Shown piece by piece: positions 16,448 through 24,838 of a stretch of DNA of 27,673 nucleotides. The position numbers and the translations under genes were made by a program. Below the pieces are notes generated by a model. It saw nothing but the letters and a program-made list of their open reading frames with translations. It was not told the DNA's origin and searched no databases. The DNA comes from Emcibacteraceae bacterium (GTDB lineage: Bacteria; Pseudomonadota; Alphaproteobacteria; Sphingomonadales; Emcibacteraceae): positions 1 through 27,673 of the forward strand of contig JAESUD010000255.1 in the NCBI GenBank assembly GCA_016763335.1. Reading direction: 5' to 3'. Each line of letters starts with the position of its first letter. Position 1 is the first letter of the stretch.

Positions 16448-17505
16448 AGTCTGTTTTAGACTGGCCTGCATTTGATATGGCAGCATCTGAGAAGCAAAAA
16501 AAGCTTCTTGGTGAAATGCAGCGCCTGACCGAAATGCATATGATCGCATGCCCGCCTTACCAATCTGTTATCAACAAACTGTACGCCCCTATTGAAAATA
16601 TGGATAGCTTGCAAGATGTACCCTTTATTCCTGTTCGTCTGTTCAAACACCAGCGCCTTTCAAGTGTACCCGAACGAGATATCATAAAGACGATGACATC
16701 ATCTGGGACCAGCGGTCACAAACCCTCCCAAATTTTCTTAGACAAAATAACTGCTGCCCTACAGGTTAAAGTTTTGGTAAAAATCGTGTCCAGCTTCTTG
16801 GGCTCTAAACGCCTACCTATGCTTGTCATTGATTGCAAAGCTACAGTGGCTGACCGGAAACGTTTTTCGGCCCGAACCGCAGGAATTCTTGGGTTTTCAA
16901 TTTTTAGCCACAACGTGGAATATGCCCTTGATGAGGACATGTCTCTTAATGAGGACCGCATCAAAGAATTTCTCTCGAAGCACGAAGGCCAAGACATTTT
17001 ATTGTTTGGATTCACCTTTATCATATGGCAAAATTTCCTTCAGGAATTAGAACGTCGTCAATTAAACCTTCCCTTGGAACGCGGCACCTTAATTCATGGC
17101 GGCGGCTGGAAGAAACTAGTGAACGAAGCGGTCGACAATGATGAATTCAAAGACCGTATTTCCAAAGCAACGGGAATTCAGAAAGTGCATAATTATTATG
17201 GGATGGTTGAACAAACTGGGTCCATATTTATGGAATGCGAAGAAGGCTATTTGCATGCGCCAGCTTGGGCCGACATTTTAATCCGTGACCCTATTGATTT
17301 TAAACCACTTCCTATTGGTGAAAAAGGCCTTGTACAGCTTCTTTCAGTTATACCGCACAGCTACCCTGGACATTGTATTTTAAGTGAAGATGTTGGGTTT
17401 ATTGTCGGGATTGATGATTGTGATTGCCACCGCAAAGGCACATATTTCAAAATTGAAGGACGGCTAGAGCAAGCAGAAGTACGAGGGTGCAGTGATAGTT
17501 ATTGA
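16426..17505 (+). CDS. luxE: LuxE-like acyl-protein synthetase
   Basis: A 359-aa member of the LuxE family, which activates an acid as acyl-AMP, binds it on a cysteine and passes it to the LuxC reductase. SSGTSGHKPSQIFLD (about residues 92-106) is the ATP-binding motif, and FGFTFIIWQ and HGGGWKKL are family landmarks. The C-terminus ends VRGCSDSY, keeping a cysteine (Cys355) where LuxE has its acyl-accepting residue. It overlaps the ligase by 22 nt and the LuxC-like gene by 14 nt, so the three are translationally coupled. No luxA, luxB or luxD is present, so luminescence is not implied. The gene symbol is by family only. Confidence 0.87.
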   Translation: MSSKDTVKSVLDWPAFDMAASEKQKKLLGEMQRLTEMHMIACPPYQSVINKLYAPIENMDSLQDVPFIPVRLFKHQRLSSVPERDIIKTMTSSGTSGHKPSQIFLDKITAALQVKVLVKIVSSFLGSKRLPMLVIDCKATVADRKRFSARTAGILGFSIFSHNVEYALDEDMSLNEDRIKEFLSKHEGQDILLFGFTFIIWQNFLQELERRQLNLPLERGTLIHGGGWKKLVNEAVDNDEFKDRISKATGIQKVHNYYGMVEQTGSIFMECEEGYLHAPAWADILIRDPIDFKPLPIGEKGLVQLLSVIPHSYPGHCILSEDVGFIVGIDDCDCHRKGTYFKIEGRLEQAEVRGCSDSY

Positions 17506-18709
17506 TAATAAAATAAGCATTGCTCAAACTGTCTTGGTAGGTAACCCTGAAACATTCGACAACCGTCCTGTGCCCGTATGGGATGCTGCGCGCGTGTCAT
17601 TCCTTTCTGACTTGTCCAAAGAACTTATCGCTCAAAAAGACACCAAAAACCTTCCTGATGTCATGAGCTTTGCCTATTGGATCAGAAAGGGGAACCTAAC
17701 AGCATTAGAAGAACAGACAACATATCAAGACTGCACACGCGTGGGCTTAGGCCTTGTTTTCCATATCTGCCCATCCAATGTGCCTGTGAATTTCGCATTT
17801 TCAATGGCCTTTGGTCTGCTTTCTGGTAACAGTTGTGTTCTTCGTCTGCCCTCAGCTGAAACACCCACCACTACACTCATTGTTGAGGTCGTAAAAAAAC
17901 TTTTACAAAACTCAAATCACAAAGCCATGAATGAAGCTTTGTTATTGTTGCGTTACGATCATAATGATGAAGTAAATGCTTTTTGGCTGTCCCAAGCCGA
18001 TGGACGAATTATCTGGGGCGGCAATCAGACTGTGCAACATATGCGTAGTTTTAAAGTCCCACCTCGCTCGCGGGAGATTGCATTTCCCGATCGTTATTCC
18101 CTCTGTGCATTACACTCTGATGCTATCTTAAATTTGGATGACAAAGGATTGGATGCATTTTGCAATCAACTTCACAATGACATTTATCTGATGGATCAGG
18201 CCGCTTGTTCATCCCCCCAATTGTTGGTGTGGACTGGGGACAGTAACCGTATCAAGATGGCCCAAGACAGACTGTGGCCTACCTTTATAGAGTGCACTAA
18301 AAAACGCTATGACATAACACCTATTCAGGTCATGGATAAATTTGTTGATGCTTGTGATGCGGCCTCGACCAATAAGAATATCACCAGTATTAAAACAGAC
18401 GACCCTATTTTATATCGTTATGAACTAAACAGCTTAGACCAGCATCAAGATGAAAGTCGCGGATACAGCGGGACAATCCACGAAATATCACTTACATCTC
18501 TCAATGAACTTGCTATTATCGTCAATGAAACGTTTCAGACGTTAACCTATTTTGGTTATAGTAAAGACGAATTGATGAGTTTTATTAATAACAATAGATT
18601 GCGGGGAATTGACCGGATCGTACCTGTAGGACAAGCATTGGACATGGATATAACGTGGGATGGCTACGATATGATTTCAAGTTTGTCTCGCATTGTAGAT
18701 ATACGTTAA
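17492..18709 (+). CDS. luxC: LuxC-like acyl reductase (aldehyde-forming)
   Basis: A 405-aa member of the LuxC/acyl-CoA reductase family. It reduces an acyl group delivered by LuxE (or from CoA/ACP) to an aldehyde with NADPH. The catalytic cysteine is probably Cys239 in MDQAACSSPQ. The cofactor-binding region includes HICPSNVPVNFAFSMAFGLL (about residues 91-110). The start is a GTG at 17492, 14 nt inside the LuxE-like gene. It is about 70 residues shorter than the Vibrio LuxC I remember, but the core is complete. An aldehyde from this enzyme would be a natural acceptor for the transketolase encoded further downstream. The symbol is by family only. Confidence 0.87.
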   Translation: MIVIDNKISIAQTVLVGNPETFDNRPVPVWDAARVSFLSDLSKELIAQKDTKNLPDVMSFAYWIRKGNLTALEEQTTYQDCTRVGLGLVFHICPSNVPVNFAFSMAFGLLSGNSCVLRLPSAETPTTTLIVEVVKKLLQNSNHKAMNEALLLLRYDHNDEVNAFWLSQADGRIIWGGNQTVQHMRSFKVPPRSREIAFPDRYSLCALHSDAILNLDDKGLDAFCNQLHNDIYLMDQAACSSPQLLVWTGDSNRIKMAQDRLWPTFIECTKKRYDITPIQVMDKFVDACDAASTNKNITSIKTDDPILYRYELNSLDQHQDESRGYSGTIHEISLTSLNELAIIVNETFQTLTYFGYSKDELMSFINNNRLRGIDRIVPVGQALDMDITWDGYDMISSLSRIVDIR

Positions 18710-18766
18710 AGCACGCATCAGTAAGATTTAATATAAAAATAAGCAAGAATATGAGGACGCACGCAC

Positions 18767-19234
18767 ATGGAAAAATTTAGCCTGAATTGTCTTGAACTAC
18801 AGGAATACCAGCCAAACCGTTACCCTTTCTTGATGATAGATCATGTAGATGAAGTCATGCCCGGTGAATATGCCACCGGCCATAAAAACCTTACCCTTAA
18901 CGAATGGTATTTTCCCGTCCATTTTCCTGATGGTCCAAACATGCCCGGTGCGCTCCAATTGGAAGCACTTGCACAAATGCTAACAGTTGCTATTACAACA
19001 CTGCCCGGATTAAAAGGAAAAGTGACACACGCTCTGCAACATACAGTTCGTTTTAAACGAGAAGTCCTACCAGGTGAACGGCTTGACATCCACACAGAAG
19101 TCCTGTCTTGGAAGCGTGGAATTTGCAAAGGAAAAGGCACTGCATCCGTAAACGGTGAAGTGGCTTGTGAAGCAGACATGACGATCACCATCCCAGAAAT
19201 ATTAGAAGAATATTTACCGAAGGTGAAAGCATAA
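18767..19234 (+). CDS. FabZ-like 3-hydroxyacyl dehydratase (hotdog fold), copy 1
   Basis: A 155-aa hotdog-fold protein close to FabZ. NRYPFLMIDHV matches the family start, and HFPDGPNMPGALQLEALAQ contains the catalytic pair His52 and Glu66. It would dehydrate a 3-hydroxyacyl thioester or a related beta-hydroxy carbonyl compound. The TGAGGA site precedes the ATG. It follows the LuxC-like gene by 57 nt and precedes the GMC gene by 5 nt. A second, more divergent copy is at 24839. Because the usual elongation enzymes are absent, its substrate may not be a normal fatty-acid intermediate. Confidence 0.87.
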   Translation: MEKFSLNCLELQEYQPNRYPFLMIDHVDEVMPGEYATGHKNLTLNEWYFPVHFPDGPNMPGALQLEALAQMLTVAITTLPGLKGKVTHALQHTVRFKREVLPGERLDIHTEVLSWKRGICKGKGTASVNGEVACEADMTITIPEILEEYLPKVKA

Positions 19235-19239
19235 CTAAT

Positions 19240-20847
19240 ATGAATTCCGTTGATGTTGTTATTGTAGGTTCTGGTGCCAGCGGGGCAGCTGCGGCCTGGA
19301 GCCTCAGCCGAGATGCCAATCTGCGCATAGTATGCCTCGAGCAAGGAGGGCAGGGTGACCCCAAGCAATACCCGACAACATTGGCCAATTGGGAATTAAG
19401 CCGTCATGGACTTGCCAGTTCGAAGCCAAGTGAGCGCAACAACCACGCAGATTACCCCATAGATGACACTAATTCCCCTATTTCTATTGCTAATTTCAAT
19501 GGGTTTGGCGGCAGTACGATATTGTACTCTGGCCATTTTCCACGGTTTCACCCCTCCGATTTTCGTACCAAACAACTGGACGGCGTTGGTGATGACTGGC
19601 CACTCAGCTATCAGGATTTGGAACCATATTTCACCCTCAATGAAAAAATGATGGGCATTGCCGGTTTGGTTGGTGACCCCGCGTATCCTGAATATGAAAA
19701 CTTGCTGCCTCCCGTTCCAATGGGACCTGCAGGGCAAAAAATAGCCAATGCCTTTAATACGTTGGGCTGGCATTGGTGGCCTTCTTATAGCGCAATTAAT
19801 ACCCGTTCACATGGGGGGCGTGGCTCTTGTATTAACCTTGGGCCTTGCAATACAGGCTGCACCCAAGGTGCAAAGGGAAGCGTCGATGTGACCTATTGGC
19901 CAATTGCCAAAAGACAAGGTGTTGAAATACGAACAGAGTGTTCAGTTTATGATATCTCCCTAAACCAGCACGATAAAGTAAACGGCGTGCATTATGTCGA
20001 TGCTAAAGGCTTACAGCAATTCCAGGAGGCCTCCGTTGTCATTTTAGCCTGTAGCGGAATTGGAACGCCTCGCCTGCTATTAAACTCAAAGTCCGTGGCA
20101 TTTCCAAATGGCCTTCTTAATGAGTATGGAAATGTGGGTCGCCATTTAATGCTGCACCCACTCGCATATACAGAAGCCGTTTTTGAAGATGACTTGAAAT
20201 CTAGCATTGGCCCACAAGGGTGCTGTATTCTTTCTCAACAATTTTATGAGACCGATATGGATAGGGATTTTTCACGCGGCTATACAATGCAAATATTAAG
20301 AGGCGCACCTCCTATGGAGACTGCGGTGTCCGGCTATATGATGCGGCGCATTCCTTTGGGGCCAGAGCACCATAAGGAGTTTGCTAAATATTTCAATCGC
20401 ACTGTTGGAATTGCCGTTATTGCAGAAGACCTACCACATGCAGAAAACTGTGTGGTGCTAGACGATGAGAACTGTGACATCAATGGCATGCCAGGAGTGA
20501 AAATTCATTATACCCTCGATGACAATACGAAAAAAATGCTGGCACATGGCGTGGAAAGAAGCAAACATGTACTTGAAACAGCCGGCGGGCGTGTGATATC
20601 ATCCTTTGCACCGGTAAAAAATGCAGGATGGCACTTAATGGGAACCGCACGCATGGGACATGATCCAAAGACCTCCGTTGTGAATTCCTTCGGCCAAGGA
20701 CACAATGTAGAAAACCTTTTTGTCGTCGACAGTAGCATTTTCACTACGTCTGGGGCGGTCAACCCTGTTGCAACGGCACAAGCCCTGACTTTAAAAATCT
20801 GCGATCATTTACGTAATAATTTATCAGACTTAGAGAGGTCTACATGA
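19240..20847 (+). CDS. GMC-family FAD oxidoreductase
   Basis: A 535-aa flavoprotein of the glucose-methanol-choline family, which oxidises alcohols or sugars to aldehydes, ketones or acids. The N-terminal VVIVGSGASGAAAAWSLS is the ADP-binding fold. FGGSTILYSGHFPRF and NLGPCNTGCTQGAKGS follow in the FAD and cysteine-bearing region typical of gluconate-dehydrogenase-like members. The C-terminal domain has the catalytic histidine (about His465 in GWHLMGTARMG) and Asn508 in GAVNPVATAQA. No signal peptide is visible, so it is probably cytoplasmic. It overlaps its presumed partner by 4 nt (ATGA). The likely substrate is an alcohol made by the neighbouring reductase and transketolase steps, which is inference. 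Confidence 0.9.
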   Translation: MNSVDVVIVGSGASGAAAAWSLSRDANLRIVCLEQGGQGDPKQYPTTLANWELSRHGLASSKPSERNNHADYPIDDTNSPISIANFNGFGGSTILYSGHFPRFHPSDFRTKQLDGVGDDWPLSYQDLEPYFTLNEKMMGIAGLVGDPAYPEYENLLPPVPMGPAGQKIANAFNTLGWHWWPSYSAINTRSHGGRGSCINLGPCNTGCTQGAKGSVDVTYWPIAKRQGVEIRTECSVYDISLNQHDKVNGVHYVDAKGLQQFQEASVVILACSGIGTPRLLLNSKSVAFPNGLLNEYGNVGRHLMLHPLAYTEAVFEDDLKSSIGPQGCCILSQQFYETDMDRDFSRGYTMQILRGAPPMETAVSGYMMRRIPLGPEHHKEFAKYFNRTVGIAVIAEDLPHAENCVVLDDENCDINGMPGVKIHYTLDDNTKKMLAHGVERSKHVLETAGGRVISSFAPVKNAGWHLMGTARMGHDPKTSVVNSFGQGHNVENLFVVDSSIFTTSGAVNPVATAQALTLKICDHLRNNLSDLERST

Positions 20848-21263
20848 TTGATATTTTATGCGACACTATCTTGCCCGGTGATGAAGACCTTGGGCTGCCG
20901 TCGGGGGCAATCATCGACATCGACCGCTATATTCACCGTGCTGACATAGGGGCACAAGTGAAAGAATATGGTCAATTGCTTGATGAGCTTTCCCTTGAAA
21001 AATTTAACGAAGGGTTTGTAGCGCTTGATGTAGGTTTGCGTTTGGAAATTGTTGAATTAAGCAGACGGAGAAACAATAGGCTTTCTAATATAATCATTAT
21101 ACATTGCATGAAAGCCTATTATACTGACGCCAATGTTTTAAAATGGTTGCCAGCAGGTGCTGTGCCGCCGTTTCCTGCAGGGAATCCATTGAAAGAAGAC
21201 GACTGGTCATTGTTAGAACCCGTTTATGAGAGAGGGCAGGCTTACCGTCCTGTATCGCCATGA
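20844..21263 (+). CDS. Gluconate 2-dehydrogenase subunit 3-like small subunit
   Basis: A 139-aa protein starting MIDILCDTILPGDEDLGLPSG, which resembles the gluconate 2-dehydrogenase subunit 3 family, small partners of GMC flavoproteins. It overlaps the GMC stop (ATGA) and the next gene's start (ATGA), so all three are coupled. Unlike many members it has no twin-arginine leader, which agrees with the lack of a signal on the GMC protein and suggests a cytoplasmic complex. The C-terminus, WLPAGAVPPFPAGNP, is rich in proline. The family call rests on the N-terminal pattern and the context. Confidence 0.65.
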   Translation: MIDILCDTILPGDEDLGLPSGAIIDIDRYIHRADIGAQVKEYGQLLDELSLEKFNEGFVALDVGLRLEIVELSRRRNNRLSNIIIIHCMKAYYTDANVLKWLPAGAVPPFPAGNPLKEDDWSLLEPVYERGQAYRPVSP

Positions 21264-22024
21264 CACAAATAACGTCCCAAATAAATCTCGATGGAGCATA
21301 TGCTATCATCACCGGAGCAAACCGAGGCATCGGCAAACAAATCAGTGAGACCTTCCAAGCGGCCGGTGCTCATGTGTTCGCTTGTACCCGCGAGCTTAAT
21401 TCAGACTTTATGGACTGGGTTGAGACACAAAAACAATCTGGGACCGGTGACGTCACGCCTATTCAACTTGATTTAACCGATGATCAATCCCTTAAATCCG
21501 CAATTAACGATATTCGAATGGTATCCTCCAAGATTGATATTTTGGTGAACAGCGCTGGCGTTGCCCATGGATCATTGTTTCAAATGACACCCATCTCCGA
21601 CATAAAGACCGTTTTTGACGTAAACTTCTTTGGCCAAATAGCCCTATCACAAAGCGTATCGCGCTTGATGGCTCGCAATAAATCCGGCTCTATCATCAAT
21701 ATATCATCATCAACTGCGCATATTGTCGATCCGGGAACTTTAGCCTACGGCACCAGCAAAGCGGCACTAAACCGTGCAACTAAGAGCATGGCAATAGAAC
21801 TTGGCGAAATGGGCATTCGCGTCAATGCAATTTCCCCCGGTGTGACCAACACAGAAATGTCGGCGCAAATGGATGACAATGCACGTTCTATGCTTATTGC
21901 CTCATCAGTCTTAAAGAAGGCTGCCTCTCCTCAAGATATTGCAAACACAGCTATTTTTCTTGCGTCTGACCTCTCTTCCCATATAACGGGACAGATCATA
22001 TGCGTTGACGGTGGCATTGTATGA
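21260..22024 (+). CDS. Short-chain dehydrogenase/reductase
   Basis: A 254-aa SDR. TGANRGIG (residues 18-25) binds NAD(P). NSAG (about 97-100) is the structural motif. The catalytic Ser-Tyr-Lys set lies in NISSSTAH and YGTSKAAL (Tyr163, Lys167). The C-terminal INAISPGVTNTEM and ITGQIICVDGG are typical of FabG-like ketoreductases. It probably reduces a ketone or oxidises a secondary hydroxyl made in this cluster. It is coupled to the small-subunit gene by a 4-nt overlap and followed 13 nt later by the transketolase pair. Confidence 0.9.
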   Translation: MTQITSQINLDGAYAIITGANRGIGKQISETFQAAGAHVFACTRELNSDFMDWVETQKQSGTGDVTPIQLDLTDDQSLKSAINDIRMVSSKIDILVNSAGVAHGSLFQMTPISDIKTVFDVNFFGQIALSQSVSRLMARNKSGSIINISSSTAHIVDPGTLAYGTSKAALNRATKSMAIELGEMGIRVNAISPGVTNTEMSAQMDDNARSMLIASSVLKKAASPQDIANTAIFLASDLSSHITGQIICVDGGIV

Positions 22025-22037
22025 GAATGGAGCCCAG

Positions 22038-22856
22038 ATGAAACAAAAAGATCTTGAGAAGATGGCCTTAGAGATGCGCCGTAAAATCATCGACATCAGT
22101 CATAACTGCGGACATTCGACCCATGTTGGTGGAGCATTATCAATGGTGGAACTCATGACTGTCTTATACGGACATGTTTTGAACTTTGATGTGAAAAACC
22201 CCCGCTGGGATGACCGCGATCGTTTCATCCTTAGCAAAGGTCATGGCGTTTTGGGCTATTACCCTGCTCTCTTGTTGTCCGGCATTATTTCCGAAGAAAC
22301 CTTTAACACTTTTATGACCAATGGCACTGACCTCATTGCCCATCCTGTTATGAATATGGATTTAGGTATTGAATCCTCCAACGGCAGTTTAGGGCAAGGT
22401 ATCTCCATGGCGGTGGGCATTGCACTTGCTGCGAAGAAAAAAAATAAACCTTACAATACCTATACCTTGATAGGGGACGGAGAATCAAACGAAGGTTCGG
22501 TATGGGAAGCGGCCATGCTTGCACCGCATTTAGGCCTTGATAATTTGACCCTCCTTGTGGATTACAACCGTATGCAAAATGACGGTGCAGGGAAAGACAT
22601 TATCAATATCGAAAACATGCCTGAGCGCTTCAAAGCCTTTGGCTGGTATGTGATTGAAGTTGATGGACACAATATCAGCGAAATCGTCGACGCTTTCCAA
22701 GATAGTTCAAACAGCGGCAAGCCAAAAGCCATTGTGGCCCATACCATCAAAGGCAAAGGCGTGCCTTTTATGGAAAATGAAAAAAGCTGGCATCACAACC
22801 GTGTCAATAAAACGAACTATGACCTTGCTATCGAAGCTTTGAATGGTACCCAATAA
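22038..22856 (+). CDS. Transketolase, N-terminal (TPP pyrophosphate-binding) subunit
   Basis: A 272-aa split-transketolase subunit. ISHNCGHSTHVGGALSM carries the substrate-side histidines, and GDGESNEGSVWEAAM followed by VDYNRMQ is the thiamine diphosphate GDG...N motif. The start chosen is the ATG at 22038 (MKQKDLEKM), with GGAG just upstream; a GTG-type start at 22005 would overlap the SDR gene. It pairs with the next gene, which overlaps it by one base. Such split pairs are common in surface-polysaccharide and secondary-metabolite clusters, where they transfer two-carbon ketol units to aldehydes. Confidence 0.92.
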   Translation: MKQKDLEKMALEMRRKIIDISHNCGHSTHVGGALSMVELMTVLYGHVLNFDVKNPRWDDRDRFILSKGHGVLGYYPALLLSGIISEETFNTFMTNGTDLIAHPVMNMDLGIESSNGSLGQGISMAVGIALAAKKKNKPYNTYTLIGDGESNEGSVWEAAMLAPHLGLDNLTLLVDYNRMQNDGAGKDIINIENMPERFKAFGWYVIEVDGHNISEIVDAFQDSSNSGKPKAIVAHTIKGKGVPFMENEKSWHHNRVNKTNYDLAIEALNGTQ

Positions 22857-23824
22857 TGGAAATTACTGAACGCAATGCAAAACAGTGGGCGCGCCTTGGT
22901 CCCCGTGGTTTCTTTGGTCAAGCCATGCTGGATATTGCCGAAGGTAACCCCAACATCATTGCTATGTCAGCAGATTTGGGTAGTTCCTCAGGTCTTGAAC
23001 GTTTCAAAACCGCATACCCTGATCAATTCGTCAATGCAGGTATTGCCGAGCAAAATATGATTGGTGTCGCTGGTGGGTTGGCCAAGGAAGGTTTTAATGT
23101 CTTTGCCACGTCATTTTCGCCTTTTATCGCCATCCGTGCAGGCGAACAAGTCCGTATGAATTTGGGCTACATGCATCTGAATGTAAAAGCCGTTGCCATT
23201 GGCGCCGGCATTAACATGGGCTTTCTTGGAAACTCTCATTTTGGTCTCGAAGACCTGTCATTGATGCGCGCTATTCCTAAAATGACAATCATCAGCCCTG
23301 CAGATTGCGGTGAAGTGTTAAAAACCGTCCAAGCCGCCGCTAATTTTGACGGCCCGATGTATATCCGCCTGACTGGAGACGGCACATGCAAACCGGTTTA
23401 TCTAGACGACTATGATTTCCAAATAGGCAAGTCTGTGAGTTTGCGCGAAGGCAGTGATGTCACTATTGTGGCCTGTGGCTCTATGGTAAAAGAATCTCTT
23501 GATGCCGCAGATTTATTGGCCGAACAAGGTATCGAAGCCACCGTCATCAATATGCACACCATTAAGCCCCTTGATCACAAAGCATTGGACATAGCGGCCG
23601 AGGGGACACCAGCTATCGTTACCGTAGAAGAACACTCCACCATCGGAGGGCTGGGAAGCTGTGTCTCCGAATATATGGCACCACGCAAAGACCGCGTCCC
23701 CCATTTGTCGATCGGCCTGCCTGATGAGTATATAAAGACAGGCTCTTACCGTTGGATGCTCGAACAACAAGGTCTGCTTGGTACTTCCATCTGCACAAAA
23801 ATTGCAGACTTTTTGAAACAATAG
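22856..23824 (+). CDS. Transketolase, C-terminal (pyrimidine-binding) subunit
   Basis: A 322-aa partner with the pyrimidine-binding and C-terminal transketolase domains. NAGIAEQNMIGVAGGLA holds the glutamate that activates thiamine diphosphate. RAGEQVRMNLGY and the GNSHFGLEDLSLMRAIP stretch are typical of transketolase/DXS-like proteins, and VTVEEHSTIGGLGS is in the C-terminal domain. TAATGG makes a one-base overlap with the N-terminal subunit gene, so both are made in step. Together with the upstream LuxE/LuxC aldehyde source this pair is the most distinctive part of the cluster. Confidence 0.92.
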   Translation: MEITERNAKQWARLGPRGFFGQAMLDIAEGNPNIIAMSADLGSSSGLERFKTAYPDQFVNAGIAEQNMIGVAGGLAKEGFNVFATSFSPFIAIRAGEQVRMNLGYMHLNVKAVAIGAGINMGFLGNSHFGLEDLSLMRAIPKMTIISPADCGEVLKTVQAAANFDGPMYIRLTGDGTCKPVYLDDYDFQIGKSVSLREGSDVTIVACGSMVKESLDAADLLAEQGIEATVINMHTIKPLDHKALDIAAEGTPAIVTVEEHSTIGGLGSCVSEYMAPRKDRVPHLSIGLPDEYIKTGSYRWMLEQQGLLGTSICTKIADFLKQ

Positions 23825-23831
23825 GGAAGCT

Positions 23832-24833
23832 ATGGCGAACAACACTTATAAAGCCTTCGTGGTTGAAAAAAATGAAGACAAAACATTTTCATACAGCGTC
23901 AAAGACGACTTGGTCGTGGACGACCTGCCCGATGATGAAGTCTTGATCCGCGTTTATTACTCCACCGTTAATTACAAAGACAGTCTGTCGATTCAAGGTA
24001 ATCCCGCCATCACACGTCGCTTCCCGCATACCCCAGGTATTGATGCTGCTGGCGTCGTCGAAGCTTCAAAGAGTGGTGATTACACAGTTGGTGACAAAGT
24101 TGTCATAATAGGTCAACCCATGGGCATGGCGTCGCCTGGCGGTTTCGGTCAATATATTCGCGTCCCTGCGTCGTGGGCCATGAAAGTGGCTGCAGACACC
24201 GATTTGGAACAGACCATGGTTTATGGCACCGCGGGATATACCGCAGCACTGTCCGTGGATGCTCTCAAGCATCACTTTGGCGATCTTACAAACAGGAAAA
24301 TTATTGTCACAGGGGCGACCGGTGGCGTTGGCTGCATCTCTGTGACCTTGTTAAGCCAGCTAGGATGTCAGGTGACTGCAGTGAGCGGAAAAGCAACTGC
24401 AACTCCATTCCTAAACAGCATTGGGGCCTCAGAGATTTTGGGTCGATCGGAGTTAGAAAGCAAGGGCGGACAAAATCTACTGCGCCCTCAGTGGGACGGG
24501 GCCATTGATGTGGCTGGTGGTAACACGCTGGCGACCATTCTTAAATTGATTGATGATAATGGCTGCGTCGCAGCCACAGGGATGGTCGGCGACACCACCT
24601 TAAATACTACAGTCCTCCCGTTCATTTTGCGCGGCATCACGCTGGTTGGCATAAATGCAGAAAACACTGACATACACACTCGCCAAACTATATGGAATAA
24701 ATACAATTTTCATGACATGCCGGGTAACAGTGCTACATTGTATCACCTCATTACCCTGAACGATCTGCCCGCAGCCATGGACGCCATCATTCAAGGGACG
24801 CAAATTGGGCGAATTGTTGTTGATCTTAGATAA
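23832..24833 (+). CDS. YhdH/AcuI-type NADPH-dependent enoyl or quinone reductase
   Basis: A 333-aa medium-chain dehydrogenase/reductase without zinc ligands. STVNYKDSLSIQGNPAITRRFPHTPG (recognised in part; it covers about residues 49-74) is characteristic of the YhdH/AcuI group, some of which reduce acrylyl-CoA. VTGATGGVGCISVTLLSQLG is the cofactor-binding motif. It starts 7 nt after the transketolase pair and ends 5 nt before the second FabZ-like gene. A natural role is saturating the double bond left by one of the FabZ-like enzymes. The substrate is not known. Confidence 0.88.
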   Translation: MANNTYKAFVVEKNEDKTFSYSVKDDLVVDDLPDDEVLIRVYYSTVNYKDSLSIQGNPAITRRFPHTPGIDAAGVVEASKSGDYTVGDKVVIIGQPMGMASPGGFGQYIRVPASWAMKVAADTDLEQTMVYGTAGYTAALSVDALKHHFGDLTNRKIIVTGATGGVGCISVTLLSQLGCQVTAVSGKATATPFLNSIGASEILGRSELESKGGQNLLRPQWDGAIDVAGGNTLATILKLIDDNGCVAATGMVGDTTLNTTVLPFILRGITLVGINAENTDIHTRQTIWNKYNFHDMPGNSATLYHLITLNDLPAAMDAIIQGTQIGRIVVDLR

Positions 24834-24838
24834 GGGTA

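Noticed and set aside
16426..18709. Bioluminescence operon suggested by luxE and luxC homologues
   Set aside because: No luxA, luxB or luxD is present in the window, and the neighbours are transketolase, GMC and ACP genes. LuxC/LuxE homologues occur widely outside luminescence.
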